Part shown: piece by piece, positions 43,759 through 52,515 of the stretch
Numbering within the stretch: the first letter of the stretch is position 1
Layout: each line of letters starts with the position of its first letter
Assembly (NCBI GenBank): GCA_900769665.1
Contig: CAAGHL010000007.1
Location: 4,370 to 68,369, forward strand
Direction of reading: 5' to 3'
DNA from: Clostridia bacterium
Lineage (GTDB): Bacteria > Bacillota > Clostridia > Christensenellales > CAG-314
DNA: 64,000 nt
Notes under the pieces: model-generated
What the model was told of the DNA's origin: nothing
Databases searched by the model: none
The model's input: only the letters and a program-made list of their open reading frames with translations
Program-made: the position numbers and the translations under genes

Positions 43759-44972
43759 AAGTAGCTGTAATCGGGGGCGGTCCTGCAGGGATGATGGCGG
43801 CGTACACTGCGGCGCAAAACGATGCGGACGTTACGTTGTTCGAGCGCAACGAGAAGCTCGGCAAAAAGATGTACATCAGTGGCAAAGGGCGTTGCAACCT
43901 TACCAACGATTGCACACCGAGAGAGTTTGTCGACAACATTGCAACCAATGCCAAGTTCGCGATCAACGCATTGTACAAATTTCCTCCGAGTTCGACAATG
44001 GACTTGTGCGAGGAAAACGGTTTAACGCTGAAAGTGGAGCGCGGAAACAGAGTTTTTCCTGCGTCGGACAAGAGTAGCGACGTAATAACCTTCTTTGCCA
44101 AGCTTGTGGCAAGAAGCGGTGTAAAAATATCATTAAACACTCACATCGATAGCATAGTATATCAAGACGGACAGTTTTTGTTAAGTACTATGTCAAACAT
44201 AGTATCGTTTGACCGTGTAATTATCGCCACGGGCGGCAAGTCGTACAGCGCTACGGGCAGTACGGGCGACGGGTACAAATTTGCCGAAAAGCTCGGACAT
44301 ATGGTGGTGCCGACCAAGGCGGCGTTGTGTAGGATAATTTGCAAAAATACAAAAACGCTTGAGGGGCTTAGCCTAAAAAACGTAAGCGTTTCGGTGCTGA
44401 ACAAACAAGGCAAATTGCTTGCCGACGAGTTTGGCGAAATGCTGTTTACCGACGACGGAGTCAGCGGACCTGCCGTGCTTACGTTGTCCAGCCGTATCAA
44501 TAAATACGACCTAAACGGCGCGACGCTGTCGGTTGATTTGAAGCCTGCGCTTACCTACGAAAAACTCGATGAACGAATTTTGAGAGATTTTTCCGAGCGC
44601 ATGAACAAGGACTTTTGCAACAGCCTAGATGCACTCTTGCCCCAACGTTTGTGCGAAGCGGTGGTTGCCGCCACCAAAATACCGCCTTACAAAAAGGTTA
44701 ATCAAATTTCCGCAACGGAGCGCAAGCGCCTTGTCGCAGTGCTGAAAGGTTTGACTTTTCCCGTCGTGTCGCTGGATACGGTGGAACACGGCATTGTGAC
44801 AAGCGGCGGCATCAGCGTGACCGAAATCAACCCGTCCACGATGGAAAGCAAGCTTGTTTCGGGCTTGTACTTTGCCGGCGAAACGATGGACGTGGATTGC
44901 TACACGGGCGGCTACAATATACAGTTTGCGCTGTCCAGCGGTTTCGTAGCAGGCGCCAATGCGGCAAAGTAG
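43755..44972 (+). CDS. BaiN/HI0933-type flavoprotein (NAD(P)/FAD-dependent oxidoreductase)
   Basis: A 405-residue two-dinucleotide-binding-type flavoprotein of the HI0933/BaiN/YhiN family. The FAD motif KVAVIGGGPAGMMAAYTAA is at the N terminus. Further matches are KMYISGKGRCNLTND (about 36-50), IIATGGKSYSATGSTGDGY (about 157-175) and the C-terminal GGISVTEINPSTMESK and TGGYNIQFALSSGFVAG. Some family members reduce bile acid intermediates, but most are uncharacterised and no substrate is claimed. GTG at 43755 overlaps the surE stop. It contains copy 6 of the TACTAT motif, read as STMSNIV. Confidence 0.9.
   Translation: MKVAVIGGGPAGMMAAYTAAQNDADVTLFERNEKLGKKMYISGKGRCNLTNDCTPREFVDNIATNAKFAINALYKFPPSSTMDLCEENGLTLKVERGNRVFPASDKSSDVITFFAKLVARSGVKISLNTHIDSIVYQDGQFLLSTMSNIVSFDRVIIATGGKSYSATGSTGDGYKFAEKLGHMVVPTKAALCRIICKNTKTLEGLSLKNVSVSVLNKQGKLLADEFGEMLFTDDGVSGPAVLTLSSRINKYDLNGATLSVDLKPALTYEKLDERILRDFSERMNKDFCNSLDALLPQRLCEAVVAATKIPPYKKVNQISATERKRLVAVLKGLTFPVVSLDTVEHGIVTSGGISVTEINPSTMESKLVSGLYFAGETMDVDCYTGGYNIQFALSSGFVAGANAAK
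44186..44204 (+). repeat. TACTAT-N7-ATAGTA motif, copy 6 (inside flavoprotein gene)
   Basis: TACTAT-gtcaaac-ATAGTA. The arms are intact while the spacer differs from the consensus, and it is read in frame as STMSNIVS. Confidence 0.85.
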
Positions 44973-45102
44973 GTTGCAATAAAAAAACTGCAAACCCAAT
45001 ATCGCCGCTTGCAATAATTTTGCGGACAGTCGAATTTACAATATATGTTGCATGTCAATTGCAGTATATTGAAACACACAATGTAATCGAGGAGAAGTCC
45101 AT

Positions 45103-45477
45103 ATGTTTGGAAGTCAACAAGGCAACGCCAACTGCGTTTTTATCAGAGGTGCAACCACGTGCGAAAACACTGCCGAAGAAATCGGCAACGCCGCATGCGA
45201 GCTTGTAAACGAAATATTCAACGCCAACGTTGTTTCGTTGCCTATGGTGTCGACAATGTTTTTTACCGTCACGCCCGACCTTACCGCCGCAAACCCGTGC
45301 ACGGCGGTACGCAAAGGACTAAACGCCGAACACGTTGCCTTTATGTGCATGCAAGAAGCTGCAATCGACGGCATGTTGCCGCATTGCATTAGGGTGTGCA
45401 TAGTGGTCAATTCCCCGTTGTCGCAATCGGAAACGCAATTCGTGTACCTTCGCGGAGCGTCCGATTTGCGAAAATAA
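45103..45477 (+). CDS. aroH: Chorismate mutase, AroH class
   Basis: Converts chorismate to prephenate for Phe/Tyr synthesis. The 124 residues follow the AroH trimer fold: VFIRGATTCENTAEEIGNA (Arg about 15), VVSLPMVSTMFFTVTPDL, CMQEAAIDGMLPHCIRVCI (Cys, Glu and Arg near 86-103) and FVYLRGASDLRK. This is the B. subtilis AroH type, not AroQ. AGGAG lies 8 bases before ATG. No other aromatic amino acid gene is nearby, so it stands alone. Confidence 0.9.
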   Translation: MFGSQQGNANCVFIRGATTCENTAEEIGNAACELVNEIFNANVVSLPMVSTMFFTVTPDLTAANPCTAVRKGLNAEHVAFMCMQEAAIDGMLPHCIRVCIVVNSPLSQSETQFVYLRGASDLRK

Positions 45478-45592
45478 CAATCAAATTATCTCACGCTTTC
45501 AACATAAATTAAGTCAGCGGCGGTACAATTGTAACAATCGGGCAATCTTGTCCGCACAAAAATAACCAACGGCGTTGCCGCCTCGGAGAACA

Positions 45593-46483
45593 ATGAAAAA
45601 ATTTTGCCTTTGTTTGGCTAATATAGGAAAGTTTCTAATGCGCCCGTTTTTCCCCGTCAAGGTGTACGGCGACAGAAACGTTCCTCACAAAAAAAGCCTT
45701 ATTGTCGCCAACCACATATCAGGTTGGGACCCAATTATATTCACCCTTGCAACCAAGGGTATACATTCCTTCGTTTACAAAGCCGAGTTTCGCAAAAATT
45801 GGTTTTTGCGTTGGGCGTTCGACGGTTTGGACCTGATACCCGTCAAGCGCGGCACTGTGGATATGAATTCCAGTCGCACGATAATAGAAATGTTGGAAAA
45901 CGACAAATCCGTCGCTCTCTTTCCCGAAGGCACGCGCAACCCCAACGTCGATTGCTTGCAAGAGTTTCGCACGGGTGCGGCACTGTTTGCGCTAAAAACG
46001 CATGCACCGATACGTCCTTTTTATATATGGGACAAAACTAAGTGCTTCCACAAAAACTACATCATCATCGGCGACGAATTTACCCTCGAGGAGTTTTACG
46101 ACAAACCCCTTACCAAGGAAACGCTCCTCGAAGCCACCGAAGTAATCAAGCAAAAGGTGGACGCGCTACGTGTGCAACTAAACGAAATCTTGGCGGCAAA
46201 AAACGTCAAACGTCGCAAGCGCACCAAGAAGGAAATCGCCGCTACGGAACGCTACAACGCTAAACAGCGTAACTTGCTAAAGACGGTGGAGCAACAAGAA
46301 GCGCAACACGCTACGGAACAACACACCGACAATGCGCCTGCCGTCGCACCCGACAACGACAGCACGCAAGCCGACGTTGCCGCACAACAAACGTCGCAAC
46401 CGCAACAAACAACCACGGCAACCGAACAAACCTCGCAAACGCACAAGGCGCACGACATTCCCTCTGCGGAGAACGAACAATGA
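45593..46483 (+). CDS. plsC: 1-acyl-glycerol-3-phosphate acyltransferase (PlsC family)
   Basis: Acylates lysophosphatidate to phosphatidate. The acyltransferase domain (residues about 20-200) has NHISGWDP (HX4D catalytic motif), LIPVKRG, FPEGTRN (lipid-binding motif III) and IRPFYIW. From about 200 there is a charged helix and a long Gln/Thr-rich disordered tail of about 80 residues. Such a tail is unusual for PlsC. ATG at 45593 has GGAG at 45585-45588. It overlaps the ispH-S1 gene by four bases (ATGA), a common pairing in Clostridia. Confidence 0.9.
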   Translation: MKKFCLCLANIGKFLMRPFFPVKVYGDRNVPHKKSLIVANHISGWDPIIFTLATKGIHSFVYKAEFRKNWFLRWAFDGLDLIPVKRGTVDMNSSRTIIEMLENDKSVALFPEGTRNPNVDCLQEFRTGAALFALKTHAPIRPFYIWDKTKCFHKNYIIIGDEFTLEEFYDKPLTKETLLEATEVIKQKVDALRVQLNEILAAKNVKRRKRTKKEIAATERYNAKQRNLLKTVEQQEAQHATEQHTDNAPAVAPDNDSTQADVAAQQTSQPQQTTTATEQTSQTHKAHDIPSAENEQ

Positions 46484-48492
46484 AGTTTTGGCTACCCAAG
46501 GAAATAGGCTTTTGTAGCGGCGTAAAAGCGGCGGTGGACAAGGCGTTGAACGTCACGGGGCAAGCCTACTGTTTGGGGGAAATCGTCCACAACGAACACG
46601 TGGTGCGACAGCTTGCCGAACACGGCGTAATTACGGTAAACTCCGTTGCCGAAGTACCCGACGGCGCAACGATGATTATCCGCGCGCACGGCGAACCGCC
46701 GGAAACATACCAAGAGGCGGCGCGGCGAAACATCAACGTGGTGGACGCTACCTGCCCGTCGGTAAAAGCCATACAAAAAAAGGCGGCAAAGTACCACGCC
46801 GACGGTTACACGATAGTGCTTGTAGGCAATGCGGCGCACCCCGAAATAAAAGGTATAAACGGTTGGTGTGACAACAGCGCAATTGTCACCGACGGAAAAA
46901 CGCCCGTCAGTTTGGAAGGGCACGAAAAAGTGCTAATTATGTTCCAAACCACATACGATACGCGTTTTTTTGAAAAAAGTTTGCAAAATATTTCAACAGA
47001 CAGCGTCAAAACGCTTGAAATATTCAACACAATTTGTTATACTACTACAGTAAGGCAGAACTATGCCCGAATACTATCCCAAAAGTGTGACTTGTGCTTG
47101 GTGGTAGGCGATGCAAACAGTAGTAACACTAAACGACTGTTTGACATTGCTTCGGCAAACACACGTACAATACTTACCGATGGTAGCGTGGCAGGTATCG
47201 ACCTTACGGAAACAAGAAACGTAGGTTTCATTTCAGGCGCATCAACTCCGACCGAGTTGATCAAGGGGGTTTTTGAAAGAATGATTGAAGAAACAAAAGA
47301 CACCGCAGTTGAAACTGCAGTATCCGACGAACAAGTCGAGATTGCTCCGGAAGTAGTTGCTTCCGAAGAAGACAGAGTGATGGACAAAGACGAAGCTATG
47401 CTTGCAAAAGCAGTATCGGAAATGAAAGAAGGACACCGTTACAAGCTTGGTCAAAGAGTAAAATGTCGCGTAGTGCTTGTCAGCGATGACGGCGTGTATG
47501 TGAGCATCCCCAGCTCTAAGAAAGAAGGCTTTATTCCCAATGAAGAATTGGCTATGGACGGCAACTTTGATGTCGTCAAACGCGATTTGAACTCCGATTC
47601 CGTACTTGAGTGTGCTGTCATTTCTCTTGACAAAGGCATCACGCTTTCCAAGAAAGCCATTGACGAGCGTTACAAGGACGACGAACTTGTTGAAGGTATC
47701 AAAGCCGGCAACGAATTCGAGTGCGTTATGTCTCGCGTTGGTAAGGAATGTCTTACAGGCAAACTCGGCAGCTACACGGTAATCGTGCATGCCAGCCAAA
47801 TCAAGATCGGTTACGTGAAGAATCTTGAACAATATGTCGGAAAGACTTTGCGTCTTGTTGTCACCGCTCCCGATAAAGTTGATGACGCTAAACATGTGAT
47901 ATTTGCCAGCCAAAAGGCAATTCTTCTTGCCGAGAAAAAGGCCAAGGAAGATGAATTTTGGAACAACATCGAAGTGGACGAAATCGTTGAAGGTAAAGTA
48001 CTCCGTTTTGCTCCGTTCGGCGCATTTGTGGACGTACGCGGATTCGATTGCCTTGCGCACACATCCGACCTTTCTTGGTTCCACGTCAACAATCCTGCCG
48101 ACGTACTTGAAATCGGCAAGACTTACGAATTCGTAGTGCTTGCACTCGACCGCGAAAAGAATCGCGTATCCCTCGGTTACAAGCAATTGCAACCTCAACC
48201 TTGGGAGCTTGCTGCGGAGAAATTCCCCGTGGGCGCACGCGTTGTTGGTAAAGTTGCTCGCATTTTGCCCTTCGGCGCATTCATCGAACTTGACAAGCAC
48301 ATCGACGGTTTGCTTCACGTAAGCAACGTAAGTTGGGAGTGGCTTGACGACATCAACAAGGCGTTGAAGATCGGTGACGAAATCGAAGTAGAAGTGTTGG
48401 ACTTCGACGCAGAACACAAGCGCATCACCTTGTCCCGCAAGAGTCTGTTGGAAAAACCGGCTAACGTTGGCGGACACGGCGACCAAGAGTAA
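46480..48492 (+). CDS. ispH: IspH-ribosomal protein S1 fusion
   Basis: A 670-residue fusion of 4-hydroxy-3-methylbut-2-enyl diphosphate reductase (LytB/IspH, residues 1-275) to an S1-type RNA-binding protein (residues 318-660). IspH is the last enzyme of the MEP isoprenoid pathway; its Fe-S ligands are Cys12 (FCSGV), Cys92 (DATCPSV) and Cys186 (TICYTT), and RAHGE and DANSSNTKRL are also present. The C-terminal half has four S1 repeats at about 324-392, 408-480 (degenerate), 500-568 and 583-654. An acidic linker (276-317) joins the halves. IspH-S1 fusions are known in Clostridia. It follows plsC with ATGA overlap. Confidence 0.95.
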   Translation: MKFWLPKEIGFCSGVKAAVDKALNVTGQAYCLGEIVHNEHVVRQLAEHGVITVNSVAEVPDGATMIIRAHGEPPETYQEAARRNINVVDATCPSVKAIQKKAAKYHADGYTIVLVGNAAHPEIKGINGWCDNSAIVTDGKTPVSLEGHEKVLIMFQTTYDTRFFEKSLQNISTDSVKTLEIFNTICYTTTVRQNYARILSQKCDLCLVVGDANSSNTKRLFDIASANTRTILTDGSVAGIDLTETRNVGFISGASTPTELIKGVFERMIEETKDTAVETAVSDEQVEIAPEVVASEEDRVMDKDEAMLAKAVSEMKEGHRYKLGQRVKCRVVLVSDDGVYVSIPSSKKEGFIPNEELAMDGNFDVVKRDLNSDSVLECAVISLDKGITLSKKAIDERYKDDELVEGIKAGNEFECVMSRVGKECLTGKLGSYTVIVHASQIKIGYVKNLEQYVGKTLRLVVTAPDKVDDAKHVIFASQKAILLAEKKAKEDEFWNNIEVDEIVEGKVLRFAPFGAFVDVRGFDCLAHTSDLSWFHVNNPADVLEIGKTYEFVVLALDREKNRVSLGYKQLQPQPWELAAEKFPVGARVVGKVARILPFGAFIELDKHIDGLLHVSNVSWEWLDDINKALKIGDEIEVEVLDFDAEHKRITLSRKSLLEKPANVGGHGDQE

Positions 48493-48588
48493 TTTACTCA
48501 AACAAAGTTCATTACCGTTTTCTGAGATTCCGGACGACTCCGACCGATTTCTCGGATTGCGGTGAAATAACAACAGGAGGAAAGTATC

Positions 48589-48843
48589 ATGACTAAGCAA
48601 GAAATCATTGCTAAGTACGGCAGAAAGGAAGGCGACACGGGTTCTCCCGAAGTGCAAATCGCTTTGCTTACCGAGCGTATCAACCACTTGACCGAACACT
48701 TGCGTACACACCAAAAGGATCACCACAGCAGACGTGGTTTGCTCCAAATGGTAGGTCGCAGAAAGGGTCTTTTGGACTACCTCAAGCAAACCGACATCGC
48801 TAAGTATCGTCAAATCATTGCCGACTTGGGATTGAGAAAGTAA
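48589..48843 (+). CDS. rpsO: 30S ribosomal protein S15
   Basis: Primary 16S rRNA-binding protein of 84 residues, slightly shorter than the usual 88. It has the conserved KYGRKEGDTGSPEVQIALLT and HHSRRGLLQMVGRRKGLLDYL. The AGGAGG ribosome binding site is near-perfect. The 96-base leader may fold into an S15-binding structure, because rpsO is autoregulated in many bacteria, but I could not establish a specific fold. A strong terminator lies directly behind it, and pnp follows, as in most bacteria. Confidence 0.97.
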   Translation: MTKQEIIAKYGRKEGDTGSPEVQIALLTERINHLTEHLRTHQKDHHSRRGLLQMVGRRKGLLDYLKQTDIAKYRQIIADLGLRK

Positions 48844-48851
48844 CAAAAACT

Positions 48852-48896
48852 AAGGAGAAGGGCTTAGAAATTCTTCGCCCTATCTCCTTTTTTTCT
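48852..48896 (+). terminator. Terminator between rpsO and pnp
   Basis: AAGGAGAAGGGC and GCCCTATCTCCTT pair into a 12-bp stem with one bulge, followed by TTTTT. Confidence 0.85.
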
Positions 48897-49076
48897 TGTT
48901 TTTCCGTACTAAACGGTAATTTGTGCAGTAGTAATGCGGCATACATGTCGCAAGTTTGTTTGTAAAAGATGTCTTTTACGGGACGTTCGTTTAATGTGAG
49001 GGTCATGTCCGACTTCTCGTGTTTACGTGCGTTCGTGGGAAATATGGTTAAAAGGTTAAGGAGAAACAAAAAAGAA

Positions 49077-51200
49077 ATGCAACAATTCAAAAAGACAGTC
49101 GGACAAATCGGCAACAGAACCTACTACGTCTTTGAAATGGAAGTAGGCGGCAGACCCGTCCAAGTGGAAATCGGCAAGTACGCCGAACAAGCCAACGGAT
49201 CCTGCATGGTGCAATGCGGCGAAACGGTCGTCATGACCAACGTAACCCTTGCAAAACAACCCCGTGACGGAATCGATTTCTTCCCTCTCGGCGTTGACTT
49301 TGAAGAAAAAATGTACTCCGTCGGCAAAATCCCCGGCGGTTTCAAAAAGCGCGAAGGTCGTGCAAGCGACAAGGCAATACTAACCAGCCGTCTTATCGAC
49401 CGTCCTATCCGTCCGTTGTTCCCCAAAGGATTTTTGAACGACGTGTCGGTCATCGCTACGGCTATGTCCGTGGAACCCGACATTCAACCGGAAGTATACG
49501 CAATGATGGGCAGCAGTATTGCGCTCAGCATTTCCGACATTCCTTTCGCAGGACCTACGGGTAGCGTAGTTGTGGGTTACGTTGACGGCAAGTACATCAT
49601 CAACCCCACTCAAGAACAAAAGGAACGTAGCCTCTTGAACTTGAACCTTGCAGGTACAAAAGACGCAATCATGATGGTGGAAGCAGGCGCAAACGAGATT
49701 TCCGAAAAGGAAATGTTGGACGCAATCATGTTCGGTCACGAAGCCATCAAGGAACAATGCGCTTTCATCGAATACATCCGCGAAGAAGTCGGCAAGCCCA
49801 AGGCTAACATCGAACTGCACTTGCCTTCGTCGCACTCGGAAGAGGTCATCCGTCCCTACGCCGACGCTATGCTTACCGAAGCGCTCAAGACATTTGACCG
49901 CTACGAACGTCAAGCCAACCAAGACGCAGTGGAAGCAAACTGCCGTGCGCACTTTGCCGAAACCAACCCCGAAGTGTTGGACGACCTCGGCGACGTGTTG
50001 TACAAGATGACCAAGGAAAAGGTACGCGCGCGTATCCTCAACGAAGGTATCCGTCCCGACGGACGTAAACTTACCGAAATTCGTCCCATTTGGTGTGAAG
50101 CAGGTATCCTTCCTCGCGTACACGGTAGCGGTGTGTTCACTCGCGGTATGACGCAGGTTATCACCACGGCAACACTCGGCACAATCAGCGAAGTGCAAAA
50201 GCTTGAAAACCTCGACGAACTCGACACATTCAAGCGTTACATGCATCACTACAACATGCCCGGTTACTCCACGGGCGAAGCAAAGCCGCTTCGTAGCCCG
50301 GGACGTCGCGAAATCGGACACGGCGCACTTGCCGAACGCGCACTCGAACCCGTCATCCCCTCGGAAGAAGAGTTCCCCTACGCTATCCGTACTGTATCGG
50401 AAGTCGTATCCAGCAACGGTAGCACGTCGCAAGCTAGTATTTGCGGCAGCACTCTTGCACTTATGGATGCAGGCGTGCCCATCAAGGCGCCCGTAGCAGG
50501 TATCGCAATGGGTCTTATGAAGAGCGAAGACGGCAGCAAGGTTGCCATCCTTTCCGATATCCAAGGTTTGGAAGACTTCCTCGGCGATATGGACTTCAAA
50601 GTGGCAGGTACCGCAAAGGGTATCACCGCAATCCAAATGGACATCAAGATCAAGGGTATCGACGAAGACATCCTCAGCCGCGCTTTGGAACAAGCTCGTC
50701 AAGGTCGTTTGTTCATCCTTGATCAAATGCTTAAAGTTTTGCCCGCTCCGCGCAAGGAATTGAGCGCATATGCACCCAAGATCATCAGCTTCAACATCGA
50801 TCCTGACAAAATCCGTGAGGTTATCGGTAGCGGCGGAAAGGTCATCAACAAGATTATCGAGGAAACAGGCGTCAAGATCGACATCACCGACGACGGTACT
50901 GTGTTCATTGCAACAGCTGACCAAGCTATGTCCGAAAAGGCTAAGCGCATGGTACTTGCCATTGCCAAAGACCCCGAAGTGGGCGAAGAGTTCACAGGTA
51001 AGGTTGTTCGTATCCTCGACTTCGGTGCGTTTGTCGAACTCGCTCCCGGCAAGGACGGCATGATCCACATCAGCAAGCTTGCTAAGGAACGCGTGGAAAA
51101 GGTTACCGACGTTGTCAATATCGACGATACCGTTGTTGTCAAGGTACTCAAGATTGACGAAAAGGGTCGCATCGACCTCAAACTTATCAAAAAACTGTAA
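49077..51200 (+). CDS. pnp: Polyribonucleotide nucleotidyltransferase (PNPase)
   Basis: Phosphorolytic 3'-5' exoribonuclease that degrades mRNA. The 707 residues contain two RNase PH domains, the catalytic Asp region in the second, a KH domain with EVIGSGGKVINKIIEETGVKIDI (split here: IGSGGKVINKII) and a C-terminal S1 domain (FTGKVVRILDFGAFVEL). ATG at 49077 gives MQQFKKTVGQIGNRTYYVF, the expected N terminus, with AAGGAG at 49058-49063, a spacing of 13 that is a little long. ATG at 49044 is an alternative that would add an unusual basic leader. Confidence 0.96.
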   Translation: MQQFKKTVGQIGNRTYYVFEMEVGGRPVQVEIGKYAEQANGSCMVQCGETVVMTNVTLAKQPRDGIDFFPLGVDFEEKMYSVGKIPGGFKKREGRASDKAILTSRLIDRPIRPLFPKGFLNDVSVIATAMSVEPDIQPEVYAMMGSSIALSISDIPFAGPTGSVVVGYVDGKYIINPTQEQKERSLLNLNLAGTKDAIMMVEAGANEISEKEMLDAIMFGHEAIKEQCAFIEYIREEVGKPKANIELHLPSSHSEEVIRPYADAMLTEALKTFDRYERQANQDAVEANCRAHFAETNPEVLDDLGDVLYKMTKEKVRARILNEGIRPDGRKLTEIRPIWCEAGILPRVHGSGVFTRGMTQVITTATLGTISEVQKLENLDELDTFKRYMHHYNMPGYSTGEAKPLRSPGRREIGHGALAERALEPVIPSEEEFPYAIRTVSEVVSSNGSTSQASICGSTLALMDAGVPIKAPVAGIAMGLMKSEDGSKVAILSDIQGLEDFLGDMDFKVAGTAKGITAIQMDIKIKGIDEDILSRALEQARQGRLFILDQMLKVLPAPRKELSAYAPKIISFNIDPDKIREVIGSGGKVINKIIEETGVKIDITDDGTVFIATADQAMSEKAKRMVLAIAKDPEVGEEFTGKVVRILDFGAFVELAPGKDGMIHISKLAKERVEKVTDVVNIDDTVVVKVLKIDEKGRIDLKLIKKL

Positions 51201-51223
51201 TTTGTAATTTAAGAAAGAGTTTT

Positions 51224-51289
51224 CTTGGGGGAGATACCTTTTTGAAAAAAGGTATCTCCCCCAAGCCCCCTCTCCCAAAAACTTTTGGT
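51224..51289 (+). repeat. Dispersed long palindrome, copy C
   Basis: CTTGGGGGAGATACC-TTTTTGAAAAAA-GGTATCTCCCCCAAG, an almost perfect 15-16 bp stem, followed by CCCCCTCTCCC and AAAAACTTTTGG. It has the same layout as copies A and B but a different stem sequence. Confidence 0.8.
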
Positions 51290-51415
51290 AGAGAGTTTTG
51301 AGGTAGAGAACCTTGTCAAAGAACAACATAAATGGTGATATTGAGTTGGTGATGGTGTAGAGATTTAAGTGATTGCTAATGCTTATTCTAAACAATAATC
51401 AATTCGGGATTATTT

Positions 51416-51440
51416 GGAGTACAAAGTGTACTCCTTTTTT
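51416..51440 (+). terminator. Terminator in pnp-ylxY gap
   Basis: GGAGTACA and TGTACTCC (8 bp) with a 3-base loop, then TTTTTT. Confidence 0.8.
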
Positions 51441-51495
51441 ATTAGTTGTTTCTCCCTCAGCACTCCTTCAAGTTTTTGAAGGGTGGGGTGCGGGA

Positions 51496-51697
51496 AGGGG
51501 CGTTTTAGCCCTCACTGGCAATTTTTATGAAATCGATTTATGATTGCATAAAAACAACTTTGCCTTAAAGGCAAGGGTTTCTCGATGATTTTTGGCGAGA
51601 TTAAGCACTGGTGTACCGGATGTACAACAGGCGAAATGTCGTCGGAAAGCGCGGAAAAGACTGCCTTTAAGGTTGGCAGTGAGGGGTAAAACGCCCC
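51496..51697 (+). mobile_element. MITE-like element with about 25-bp inverted repeats
   Basis: The left end (51496-51520) begins GGGGCGTTTTAGCCCTCACT and the right end (51673-51697) is its inverse complement with about two mismatches. The ~150-bp interior has an inner palindrome (TGCCTTAAAGGCA) and a partial second copy, but no transposase gene. Palindromic GAAAAA-type segments continue outside both ends (51470-51490, 51702-51736). The class is inferred from structure; no target duplication was confirmed. Confidence 0.55.
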
Positions 51698-51701
51698 TAT
51701 A

Positions 51702-51736
51702 CGGGAAAACTTTTTGAAAAAAGTTCCCCTCCCCGC
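51702..51736 (+). repeat. Dispersed palindrome, short copy D
   Basis: CGGGAAAACTTTTTGAAAAA then AGTTCCCCTCCCCG. It is a shorter, less perfect relative of copies A-C, sharing the TTTTTGAAAAA core. Confidence 0.6.
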
Positions 51737-51780
51737 AAATTTCCAAACTATCAACCATATACTACACAAAGAGGAAAAGC

Positions 51781-52488
51781 GTGAAAGCCAAGACGTTTGT
51801 AAATGTAGTAGCCAATGTAGTGATAGTAGCGATGGTAGCAACGGTCGGGATAATAACCTTGTCGGGCACAACTGTCGGCGCGTTTGTCAATAAAGAGAAC
51901 ACGCCCGTATATCGTGGGAATAGCACCGACGGCGTGTCGCTTATGATAAACGTGTATTGGGGCACGGAATATATCGACGGAATGTTGGAGATATTAGAAA
52001 GATACGACTGTAAAGCAACATTTTTCATCGGCGGTTGTTGGGCGGTCAAGTATCCCGAAGTGCTTGGCAAGATAGTGGAAAAGGAGCATGAGCTTGGCAA
52101 TCACGGGTACTTCCATAAACAACATAGCAAGCTGACCACCGAGCAAAACACAACGGAGATTACCTCTTGCGAAAAGGTGGTTTGGCAACTTACGGGCGTG
52201 CGGACGGAATTGTTTGCGCCGCCGTCGGGCGACTTCGACAAGAAAACGCTTGCCGCATGCGAGGCGTTGGGGTATCGGACGATTATGTGGTCGAGGGACA
52301 CGATAGACTGGCGCGATAAGTCGGCGGACATAGTGTACGAGCGTGCGACCAAAAACACCAAACCCGGGGAATTGATTTTGATGCACCCCACTCAACATAC
52401 TTTACAAGCGCTGGAAAAAATAGTACAATATTACAAAGAAAACAATATTAAGCTGATTACCGTCGGGGAGAATATCAAAGGTATCTAG
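51781..52488 (+). CDS. YlxY-type polysaccharide deacetylase family protein
   Basis: A 235-residue NodB-fold protein with an N-terminal membrane anchor (NVVANVVIVAMVATVGIITL). Family features are CKATFFIGGCWAVKYPEVL, HELGNHGYFHKQH (zinc-binding HxxxH) and the GELILMHPTQHTLQALEKIV end. The first motif, normally TFDDG with the catalytic and metal-binding Asp pair, reads LMINVYWGTEY. Asp is therefore replaced by Asn and the second Asp is lost, so normal deacetylase activity is doubtful. The order pnp-ylxY-mlpA is that of Bacillus, supporting the YlxY call. The start is GTG at 51781 with GAGG upstream. Confidence 0.85.
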   Translation: MKAKTFVNVVANVVIVAMVATVGIITLSGTTVGAFVNKENTPVYRGNSTDGVSLMINVYWGTEYIDGMLEILERYDCKATFFIGGCWAVKYPEVLGKIVEKEHELGNHGYFHKQHSKLTTEQNTTEITSCEKVVWQLTGVRTELFAPPSGDFDKKTLAACEALGYRTIMWSRDTIDWRDKSADIVYERATKNTKPGELILMHPTQHTLQALEKIVQYYKENNIKLITVGENIKGI

Positions 52489-52515
52489 TCGACGTACTTG
52501 GCGAAGAGGGAGAGT

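Larger units (their letters stand above)
51201..51780 (+). other. 580-bp repeat-rich gap between pnp and ylxY
   Basis: No gene is supported. From left to right it holds palindrome copy C, a terminator (51416-51440), and a MITE-like inverted-repeat element flanked by palindromic segments (about 51470-51736). Small minus-strand open frames here (51512-51871) lie within the repeats and are not convincing. Confidence 0.7.

Noticed and set aside
44154..44159. Lone ATAGTA half site next to motif copy 6
   Set aside because: No TACTAT lies at the correct distance, so it is counted as chance.
51512..51871. Minus-strand open frames in the pnp-ylxY gap
   Set aside because: They lie across the inverted-repeat element and overlap the ylxY start; composition and lack of ribosome binding sites do not support genes.
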